From Oegoconia quadripuncta (lineage: Eukaryota; Arthropoda; Insecta; Lepidoptera; Autostichidae): 64,000 nucleotides of DNA. Below the pieces are notes generated by a model that did no database searches, was not told the origin of the DNA, and saw nothing but the letters and a program-made list of their open reading frames with translations. Position 1 is the stretch's first letter. Every line of letters starts with the position of its first letter. Below, piece after piece: positions 11,401 to 23,400 of the stretch. The stretch covers positions 42,377,242 through 42,441,241 of the forward strand of contig OX438743.1 in assembly GCA_949316235.1 (NCBI GenBank). The letters are read 5' to 3'. Position numbers and translations under genes: made by a program.

Positions 11401-14400
11401 CAATTAATAATGAAATATTATAATATAAAATAATAATTTTGTAATATAAAAACATTTTTTTAAAAGAGCGACCCCTCGAGTTTCTTGCTTGTTCTTCTCA
11501 GGGGAAAATTGCCTTTTGAACAAGCAGTAGCTTTAAAAATGTAAAATCTGACTATTTTAAGTGTACCCTGTGTACCTTCAAAATAAAGCATTTTTTGATT
11601 TTGATTTTGACTATATAACCCCTCTTATTCTTTATCAAAATTAAATTATCATAATATCAAACACAGGATTCACTGCTGAACACAGGCCTCTCCCATAGAA
11701 TTCCTGACTAGAAAATTGGATACCAGCAATTTTTTTTTGGTAAATCTCCAATTCCGACTTGCCATGACTAAGATCACGTGAACAGCTCTATCCACCAGTG
11801 CTGTGTGGAGCACAGCCTCATTTCATTAGTAGAGGGTAGATCAAAATATTTTGACTATGTTACTCTCATACCACTGGTGTATTGCAGTTGAAGTTGGTGG
11901 AGTTGTGTGAAGCTGGTGACCACCAGACAATTATATTGGGTCTTTGCCTATGAAATTGGAGTTTATTTTCTTCGTTAATCATATGTACCAATTCCTGCGA
12001 TTTTCAAAGCTATATATCCAAATTTGTTTTTTAATTTGGAAAATGGAATATTATTTCAAGGTTTAACATGAAATATTTTTTAATTTCTGGGCTAAATCAC
12101 ATATTAAAAAAAATTTGAACAGAGCTCTTTTCATGTGCTTCCATAATCATTTCTTAGATTCGCTGAAACTTTTATAAAGCGGTTACTTTTAAAAATTAAC
12201 GCTGCCTATACTTAACTTAATGTTATCCGATAATACACACAAAGTTTAGCTAAATTTGGATTTGCCGTTCCCAAAAACAAAAATCAAAAATATTTGTATG
12301 GAGAAAACAGTCTTAATGAAATTCTTCATACAAAACGCCAATTTCATAGGTAAGGACCAGAGTATTTTCGAGCCCACCCTTGTAGGCTACTAACTTGGCT
12401 TAACGGCTTCCTTCAATGGAAAACATCAGGGACCGTTTATTTAACATACCCCATGAAGCACAGAAACACTCATACTAGTGGTCATAGTAGTGGTGGTAGT
12501 TAACTTCGATAATAGAAAACAAATAGCATTCCAATACATTATTTTGGGGAACTGAAAACCAGAAGGTTTAGTTAAAACCTTCAATCTAAGTAATTAAATC
12601 TTGGGATCTTCAAGAGCAGACTGAATAGGCATTTACTGGGATCGCGTACTTCATCTTCGACCACATCGTCACTTTCCATGGTTTGCAACAACCAGAATTA
12701 TTATATATTTTTTTTTTTTACAATTTAGATCGAGATTGATACATTTTATTCTTATAATTTTAGTGAGGTTCTATAGCGTTCGTCTAAAAAGGAGTTAATT
12801 TAAAAACCTATAATCTCGTGTTGTGCATAAACTTTTACAGATTTTGATGATGACTCCACACCATCTTCAAAAGACACAAAGTCTGAATTTGCATCAGAAT
12901 CCTTCCGTCCCCCGAGTCGACTTAAGAACGATTTCAATATCTCCATCAAATCCGAACTCATGGCTGGTGTGAAGAAGATGGAGACTGATTGTGTGAACTC
13001 AGCTGGAACCTCCAGGGTAGGCAGTGCGAACAGCTCCAGTGATATGTCGAAGAAATTCAACTTGAATGGTGCACAGAACAGACGGCCAAAGAGAAAACCG
13101 TTAAACAATAAGACAGATTGTTCATATGAAGAGGAATTGTATACTAAAGGCTGTACCGCTGTTTGGTCCAAAGGTATTACACATTATGATTAAATTATTG
13201 CAAGCTTTATCTGCATGCAAGTAGTATGCAGTGGTGGCTGGTGTCCCTGAAAATAGGTAATAATCATAATAATCATAATTCATTTATTTGCCTAATCATA
13301 GGTACAGAGAAAAGATGTAAACTATTATAAACAATGAACAGCCATGATTTGCCTTTATGGCGTGCAATAATTATTAAAATTTAGAAAATTTAGATTAAGT
13401 TAAATAATGAAATTAAAAACAAATGAAATATAAAAGTCAAAAGTAACCAAAAAAAAATTAAAAAATTCAGACTTCTTTCGGCCATAAATACTACAAACTA
13501 GTTACACACATTCAAAAAGAAATATAATAATAATAAGTTAAATGTTTATATATTGCATCGTCCAAATAAACCTTAATTTGCCAAATCAAATATAAAAAAT
13601 GTCAATTCAAATTAAATGTTAAATAGAATATAAATGTCAAATTAAATTAATGTCAAAAATAGGATATTGGATTGAATTCGATAAAATTAAAAATATGGTG
13701 GTGTGGTGGTAGGTGTAACTAACGTCAGGTGGTTTACTTTGTATTTCGTAGAAGTTCTATGATTGATAAATTAAATGTAATTAATTTATTGCATGCAAGT
13801 TTGAGTTAGAAATTTGCAGAACACTTGTTAGTGGAGTGTGTCCGGTACGAGCAATCTAGAAGGGCACTGATGAGTGAACTTAAACTGAACGGATTTGATG
13901 TAGGAGTGTTTCACACTATTCTGTCCCTACCAAACTCAGAAAGAGCCAGGAAATTATTCAGTTTTGTGAACTCATCGGTGTCTCGTTAAGTGTAGCGATT
14001 AGTTAAAGGGTACGATGGGACTGCCATACAAAATTTGTAAAAGTCCCTGTAAAAACTTTGATTTAAAAAAAAATGAAAAATTTGCAGATTATTTTTCATG
14101 CAGCGAAACCAACGGTTGCTGGTTCGAATCAAAATCAAAATCAAAAAATGCTTTATTTTGTAGGTACTGCTTGTTCAAAAGACAATCCCGCGAGGGCTAA
14201 ATATTTGTATGATAAATACGAATATTTATTCCCGAGTCTGGGATATTTATATAAATATTTATGTGTTTATCCGTTATCTAGTATCCATAGCACAAGCTTT
14301 GCTTAGTTTGGGACTAAATGATCCGTGTAAGTGTTCGAAATATTTATTTATTTATAAAAAAAAAATTGTATTTATTTACAAAAATAATGTATTTGTGTAG

Positions 14401-17400
14401 TTTAGTATAGTTACTTACTGTGGAACTAGATGGCGCTGTGTGTATGTGCAAAGATATTTATTATTATTAGTATCACCAAACCGATTGAAACTAAAGTAAT
14501 AAAATTTTGACAATAAAACATAATATTCGGTCAATTTCTTATGTCAACATACGAGCAACTTAAATATTATGACATATATTCATTCAAAAACAGTCAATTA
14601 ATAAAATATTTATGTCAATCAATCAAATAAATGACAATCAAACTATCTACAAATTATTGATTTATGGTTCAAAAATTAAAGCTACTCTATAAAAGTTTTA
14701 TGTTATATTATGTAGTGCATAGAACCCAATCAATTAGTTGTAAATAAATAAATAAATAAATAAATATTTCGGACACTTACACCAATCATCTAGTCCCAAA
14801 CTAAGCAAAGCTTGTGCTATGGATACTAGATAGACGGATAATCATACATAAATATTTATATAAACATCCAAGACTCGGGAATAAATGTTCGTATTCATCA
14901 CACAAATATTTACCCCTCGCGGGATTCGAACCCGCAACCGTTGGTTTCGCTGATAGGGTCACTATCCACTACACCAATCGGTCGTCAAAATAAGAATAAG
15001 AAAATTTTATTTGATGCGACTTTTATGAAATTAGAAATCATTTATTGCATGAATTACAGATACCTACATATTGCATTTGCAAATAAATTATGATAACTCG
15101 ATATGTCTACCCATTAGATGTTTATCCCGTTAGTATTAGGTCCCTTACCTATGAAATTGGCGTTTTGTATGAAGAATTTCATTAAGACTGTTTTCTCCAT
15201 ACAAACATTATTGATTTTTTTTTGGGAACGGCAAATCCAAATTTAGCTAAAGTTTATGTGTATTATCGGATAACATTAAGTGAAGTATAGGCAGCGTAAA
15301 TTAAAAAAAAAAACCGCTTTATAAAGTTTCAGCGAATCTAAGAAACGGTTATGTGGGAAGCACATGAAAAGAGCTCTGTTCAAATTTTTTTTATTATGTG
15401 ATTTAGCCCAGAAATTAAAAAGTATTTCATGTGAAACCTTGAAATAATATTCCATTTTCCAAATAAAAAACAAATTTGGATATGGCTTTGAAAATCGCAG
15501 GAATTGGTACATATGATTAACGCAGGAATAAAAACTCCAATTTCATAGGTAAAGAACCAATTTTACATCTAGGATGCTTAGTGATACCAAAAGCAATTCA
15601 ACGCAACAATTCTTACATGTTATGACTGCAGACGTACTGACAGACAGAATACATAAGTTCAACAAAATGGCATCATGTATCCTACATTGAAGAAAGTCAC
15701 ATCACAACAGCTGTTAAAAGTTTAGGTACTAATGGATATAATATAATAATAATAATAAATCATTTATTTTTCTAGACAATAAGGTCCATCTTTGTTAGTA
15801 CAGTCACCTATAACTAAGTTAATAAACAGTGGTAGACATTGAAAATTTTAAATAACAATTGTGAATTCAAATGTCAACTGAAAAATTAAAACATAAAGAA
15901 AAATCAAAATTGAAACATGGAAATTAAATTATATTAATTTGAAATTATTTTGAAAATTGAAATATAAACCTCTCCATCGATTTGCATGCTGTTTCATGGG
16001 AGAATTTGCACTAATCGCCACGCTAGGTAGACGAGACGGGCTATCGCAGGTTTTCTTGGGCGCTCCATTCCAATGACATTTCAGCCCATCACTGGTATAA
16101 TAATAAGTATTAGATATGCTTAGTCGCCTTTTACTACATCTTGGGAAGAGACAGTTTGTCCTATTTTATTCTAGCAAGAAACATACATTATCATCATATC
16201 AGCCGATTAACGTCCACTACTGGACAAAGGCCTCCCCCAAAGATATCCACAACGATTGGTCCTGCGCTGCCTGCATCCAGCGGCTTCCCGCGATTTTTAC
16301 CAAATCACCAAATTACAATGAATTTATAAATTCACCGCAATGTGAATGAATAATAATAAATATTTACCACAAAGAAATAGGTACATTGATTAAATAGTAA
16401 TGTAGTAAATAAATATTAACCGCCTCTGTGGCTCAATGTAAATAACATTGTGTTTGCGATTCGGAGGTCGGTTCGATCCCCAGCGGGGTACATGTTTAAG
16501 TTCTCGGTTTGGTTGGTGGTAGGGCATTTTAAATGTCCGCCTGGCTAGCTACCACCGTCTTATCTAAGTCTGCCGCCAAGCAGCAATGTTAAAAAAAAAT
16601 ACAAACAAATTTCTTTGTTAGTGACTGGAGTCTGAAAAATGTTCGAACCCTGTGCTACAGATCTCCAGGTCTCAGTCCCTTACTATTAGACATTACAACA
16701 GGAGCACTGGACATTCATTATCTAAGTGATGCAGTATGATGCTTAGAGTTTTGAAGCAATTTGCTGTTTGTTTGTTTAGGCACCTTTTTATATTAATATT
16801 GTATACTTTTTACTTTTGGTACTTGGCCTCAATCATACCTGATGTTAAGTGAAGATGAGGTCGAAGGAAACCCCAGCACATTTGGGGGACTGGCTATCTT
16901 ATCTCTGACAACCGAAACACAACAATGCTATTAATATTGCTGCTTGGCGGCAGATTTAGATAAGTAGTCGTAGCTAGCCAGGCGGACATTCAAAATGCCC
17001 TACCACCAACCAAACCGAGTACTTAAACATGTACCCCGCTGGGGATCGAAACCCAATGTTGTTTAAAGGAGGCGGTTAAAGTTGTTATATCAGATTAAAA
17101 TATTATTTGCGTCACCCAAAGAACCGTCTTTCATCAAATTACAGTCCATAAAATCACAGTGGTAATGATTTAATACTAACAAACTTGGGCCAGCGTGGTG
17201 GACTATGGCCCATACTCCGTCATTAAACGAGGGAAGGCCTATATCCCAGCAGTGGGAATGTTTACGGGCTAACGATGTTGATGACTACACAAGATATTTT
17301 GTATTTCCAGGTCTGATTTCAACACCTGGCACGAAGTTATCCAATCCAGAGCAGAGGGAAACAATCTGCTGCTACACTGTCGACAATCCCATCAAACATG

Positions 17401-20400
17401 CTGCCTTTGTCGATTTCCACGTCACAATAAACAATACGATGCTCATTGACGCCTTGAACTCACAAATTGGCGACGTCAAGAAAAATATAAAGATTGAAGA
17501 CACCACAGAGCATATAAGAACTACCATTATGCCATCTATTTTGCTAATAGACACAAAATGCATGAGCGTTTTCGCCGCAGACGGCAGAGAGTATATCGCA
17601 AGTATTCCGTTTCAGGTGAAAAAGATCTGGCCAATGAAATACGGTGTCTTGTTAGAAAAAGACGCAACACCTTTACTCCACAACTCTTTCCTGCCCACGT
17701 CGTTTGTTAAACTTAACGAGTCTCATAACAATAGTACGTTTTCTAAATCGAGAACGTTGAATATGAGCGCCAAGTTACGCGCGGAGTCTGTCTCCGGGTA
17801 TGATCAGGATATTCCATTGCCTACGTGTTTCTCTTTATCCCATCCTTTAGATGAAGTCACACCCATATTAATGAGATCACCATCCAATGGGTTGCAATAT
17901 TACAATGATGGCGATGTCCAAATTATATTCGTCAGTACCAACCCCAGTATTATATTGATGTATGATTGGAAATTGGGAGCGCATTCTTTATGGAAAATAC
18001 GGAAGGCGTTGCGTGATGAATGTCTTGCAATATGTCCAAATATAAATTCGACGACAACTGTCTTTAGCCAATCTTATGACTTCATTGGCAGCCCGATGCA
18101 TAGTAACACGGGCAGGAACACCACAAACTGGGTCACTGGTAGTCCGTTCCACTCTAAGAAAGGTCCTGGGACTCCAACTATGTCTCGATCGAGGATCAAC
18201 AGTCCCATGGCGAACGTATTTCATCAACAAGGCATGTCGCCTCATGCCTCCATTGGACAAGCGTCATCTAACTCCATGATGGCAAATGCTATGAATCAGG
18301 CTCCGCCAACGCTACCGCTTTACCCTGACATATGTTTAGACCACGTATGGACAGACAGCCAGACACTAAGACGTGATCCTCTTGAGAATTCTAACGACAC
18401 GAAAACCTTTTTGCACACGGATTTGGTTGGTCATGATTATTTGTGCTTTATGGTGAAAGTCGGTGGTGTTAGTAAGCTGCAGATAGTGCGGCTGCAGAAA
18501 TCCCACTCCCATGGAAACTTGTCCAAAACAAATCTGATAGTGGGGTCGATATCGACGGTGCTCGCGAAGGATGCCGTGGTCCTCGACCATTTGAAGATGA
18601 TGGCGCTGATTGACGAGTCCGGGAATATTATCCTCCAGTCTGGGAACAGCGTTGTTGGAAAGGTTAGTGATGTCTTGTTCTACTTGGCCTTGCCATAATA
18701 TTTTTGGTCAGTTTGGTGAAATTGAAAATATAAAACACCTCGTAAGACTATATCATCCACATATACCAAATTACTGTGTTAAAAGTTAAATATATTCGAA
18801 ATGGCTCCACCGATTTTCATAAAACATGGCTAATATTTTTCCTCAAGTTTAGTCTTTATGTTCGATTAATTACTTATGTGCATTTATAAAACATAATATT
18901 ATGCGTGAGAAATAAAAATTCAAAGGCATGTGAAGTCCCCAACCCGCATTGGGCCAGGTTGGTGGCCCATACTTACTTTAGTAACTTATTAGTAATCTGT
19001 GCCCATACACCGTCTTATACGAGGGGAGGTCTATATCCCTGCAGTGGGATGTTTACGTGCGTAAATTACGTGTTGCGGCTACAGGCTTCACCTAGTTGAC
19101 CATTTTTTTTTATATAAATCGCACAGCATATAATTACATTTAAAAACATTTCTTAAAATTTTGAAAGCCATATTTATGGAGATTTCTAATGTACTATTCA
19201 AATATACTCTCACTCTCAACTATCACTCTCAGCAGGGTACTCAGCTAACTTTAATGGTTTAACAGAGAAAAAAAAAGCAATATATTTGTGTTTCAATTAT
19301 TTTTTGTTTTTTTTTTCTCTGTTACTAGCTAAACACTAAGGCATTGGCTCTACAGAATTACCGTCTTATTCATAAAAAATTACAAAAACTTTATAAGCCT
19401 GTTTTAGTTATAGTGTGTTTTGTCTTTGTCATTCATAAGGAAATGTTGTAATGAAAGAAAGTGACCAAACATACTTTAACTAAAACACAGGCTTATAAAG
19501 CGTTTGTAATTTTTTTATGAATAAGAGGGTTAGTTGCTGTGTGTGAGTGAGAGAGTGTAGAATGTGGTTTGAGTATAAACTTCTTTTGAATGAATATAAT
19601 TTTGAAACGAAAAGTCAGACGACTAGATAGTCGGCTTTTTGGCGGGATCTCGGCGAGTGAAGTTGCATTTTTCTTTATAATTCTTATAATTTGTGCATTC
19701 TAACTTTTGAAGCTTAAAAATGGCAGAATATTGTGCAGCAAACGTTAGTGATGGTGTACAAGTGAATGGAAGTGTAAATTAAAGTGCGTAACGGAGCTTT
19801 CGGGTTCCCACAAGAAGCCGCCAAAATCTTTTGTAAAGCATTCTGCCACTTTACTGAAGAATGACTTGACCGTGACTAGACTCTGTATACGACGAATTAC
19901 TTGTTTTGACTGAGACTGACTTAGAAACTGAAGAAATAAGAGAAATAAAAATTTTCACTCGAAACTGGCAGTAATGTCCCCCGACAGTGAGGTTGACTGG
20001 TTGCCATCCTCAAAAATAAGAAGAAGAAGACTGGATAATCGAAGGGTTGGATGCCATAATGTAGCGGCTTGCTGCAGGTGCACGTGGGCGGCGTGCTGGC
20101 CCGGCTGCTGGACTCCCCGTACAGCAAGCGCGGCCCGTTCCAGTCGCCCTTCCCGCGGCGCAGCTCCCTGCTGCCGTCCCGCCGCGATGCTCCCCTCGAC
20201 GACTCCGCCTTGCACCTGCTGTCGCCGGTCCCGCACTCCCATCGGCGGGACGCACTAGGTATACTATTGTGATACACGTTTTATAGCACTTGACCTTAAA
20301 GATGTGATGTTAATGATGAGGCCGAAGGTGGAAGCGTACTGACCTTGAAACTCCATCTTATTTAGGTATTATTTATAACTAGCTTTCCTCCCGCGACTTC

Positions 20401-23400
20401 GTCCGCGTGGAAGATTTTATCAAAATACAAACAACAAACTTTCATCCCCTATTTTATCCCCTTGGGGGTAGAATTTATCAAAATCCTTTCTTAGCGGATG
20501 CCTACGTCATAACATCTACCTGCATGCCAAATTTCAGCCCGATCCGTCCAGTGGTTTGGGCTGGGCGTTGATAGATCACTATGTCAGTCACCTTTGAGTT
20601 ATATATATTTAGATTACCTTTAAGACTTCTCGAGTGCAGGTCAGAGCAATATTTTTGATTTATGTTGTGTTTAACTCTAAACTATCACTTGATAACAAGT
20701 TGCTAATTTATAAAACGGTACTGAAGCCCATTTGGACCTACGGTATCCAACTGTGGGGCTCCGCCTGCAATTCAAATATAATGATGGTGCAGAGGGTACA
20801 AAATAATATCCTGAAACAAATATCCAATGCACCATGGTTTATTAAGAACAAGGAGATCCACCACTACCTGGAAATTAACACAGTGAGCGAGGAGATCAAA
20901 GCTTACTCCAAATCATACAAAACCCGGCTGACAGACCATCCCAACAAGCTAGCAGTCCAGTTGACTATACCTGATAGCCTAAGAAGCCTGAAAAGACGAA
21001 TAATCCTGAACAACCTATGAATGGAAACACGAGTAGCTATATCCATTGGGGTATGCACTCTCCCGACAAAGCCCTAAGAACAAATCTGCTCATCGTCACC
21101 GACTGATCGCAGGATAAGGCCAACAAAAAAAAAAATATGTGTTTAAAAAGAAATTTGAATTTATCCAATGAGTGTGGCACACCGTCCAGTGCCACAAGAT
21201 GTCCACTGCTGAAACGCCTCCCCCAAGGATCTCCACAACGATCGGTCCTGGTCTTCCTGTACGGAATAATTCCCGAACGAGTACGACATTGGAACCTTCA
21301 AGAAGCGAGCCTACACCTTCCTCAAAGGCCGGCAACGCATCTGTGACTCTTTTGGTGTTGCGGGTGTCCATGGGCGGCGGTGATTACTTTCCATCAGGTG
21401 ACCCGCATGCTCGTTTGCCGCTCTCTCATATAAAAAAAAAAAAAAAAAAAAAAAAAACCCTCCTAATTCATTTCATGAAATTACAAAAGTTTTGTAGTGG
21501 TTTTACCTGTAAAATTTGACAGGCAATGATTTTTAGTCGCGTTGACGTAATTTCACACTTGTTACTGGAAATTTAATAAAACGAATTATTATTTCATGGA
21601 GATTTATAGCAGATCACGTTAACAAACAGGTGTGACTTATTAAATCATTGTACATTATTGCAAAGGCCGGGAAATAGGCAATTGCCATTTCCGCCGAGGC
21701 ATATATAATGCTTTTCTCAAAAGAATGCAGGGAAATAATAAATATTTAAATAACAAATCAAGACGAATTTTCAGCTTTGCCGCCGATTTTCTATTTATCA
21801 TCTGTGCCGAAAGGCAAACGCATTTACGCATACAACCACGTGAACGCAATTTGTACTAAGCAAAGAGATTTTAGTATGCCAAGAATGATAAAAGAGATCC
21901 AATCAAAGAGTATATAATAACCCCAGCACGCCGTTTCATACAACATTGCTGGAGCGTTGTAATGTTCCAAATTCAAAAAACGCTCCTACAATGGATTTAT
22001 TTTTCGCTGTCCGTAAATTAGATACTTCGCGTGTTCTTTTTTCGAAAGTAATGACAATATTTCCCATGCATGTTTAAGAAAAATGCATTTCATGTGATTT
22101 GATAACTAACATAGTCATGAAAGGTTTCAATATGAAATGGGCTTCAAACGTGCAAAGGAACGGAATTACCGTTACATAATTTTTACATGTTTTTTTATAT
22201 CGCTTGACATTGTCTTTACAACAATGCTAGCAAATTTCAAAAATATGAATCTAAGGATTCATCGTGAGCATAATTATAGCATAGGCAGAGTAAGTTCACT
22301 CTGGGCCCTATGTATAAACGGAGAGACCACATCGATATCGCGTTTTAAAAACGTACAGCGACATCTAGTACATTTTTTCAGAAACAAAATGTTTATTGGT
22401 TTGTCAGGCCTGTCTGCAATAAACACGCGCGAAAATCTTTTTGTTGGCAAAAACCAAAGAAATTGAATTGATTTTTTTTTCTTAGGAAGTTTCCCCCCAC
22501 TAATTTGGTTTTTTACAAAAAAAAATACGCCTTTATTTAATTATAGGTACGTCTATTTAAGTAGTTTAAATTTTCAAGTCAAATTCGAACCATTTCCTGT
22601 TCACGTAACGAGCTGAAATTTTGCATACTCGTCCAGTACTGATGACAATACATTTATATGATTGACATGACCTGATGCTGCAGCCAGGATCGTCTCCTCA
22701 CGAGAGGAACTCCTTAACGGTTAATAGCACGGATGCGAAATTTTGCATACACGGTTAGTTTTGATTGTTAAACATGATTTCGCCATGACCTGATGCTGCA
22801 GTCAGGATCGTCTCCTCACGAGGGGAACTCCTGAACGGTTAATAGCACGGATACGAAATTTTGCATACACGGTTAGTTTTGATTGTTAAACATGATTTCG
22901 CCATGATCTGATGCTGCAGCCAAGATCGTCTCCTCACGAGAGGAACTCCTTAATGGTTAATAGCACGGATACGAAATTTTGCATACATGGTTAGTTTTGA
23001 TTGTTAAACATGATTTCGCCATGATCTGATGCTGCAGCCAGGATCGTCTCCTCACGAGGGGAACTCCTTAACGGTTAATAGCACGGATACGAAATTTTGC
23101 ATACACGGTTAGTTTTGATTGTTAAACATGATTTCGCCATGATCTGATGCTGCAGCCAGGATCGCCTCCTCACGATGGGAACTCCTGAACGATTAATAGC
23201 ACGGTTACGAAATTTTGCATACACGGTTAGTTTTGATTGTTAAACATGATTTCGCCATGATCTGATGCTGCAGCCAGGATCGTCTCCTCACGAGGGGAAC
23301 TCCTTAACGGTTAATAGCACGGATACGAAATTTTGCATACACGGTTAGTTTTGATTGTTAAACATGATTTCGCCATGATCTGATGCTGCAGCCAGGATCG

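Noticed and set aside
17205..17310. Upstream 35 codons of the exon 4 open frame as an alternative N-terminus
   Set aside because: This part matches an interspersed repeat (also at 18940). A good acceptor at 17310 joins in phase to exon 3, which carries conserved APC1 sequence.
18966..19099. Possible exon in the frame starting near 18905
   Set aside because: The sequence is repeat G. No APC1 similarity and no phase-compatible splice sites.
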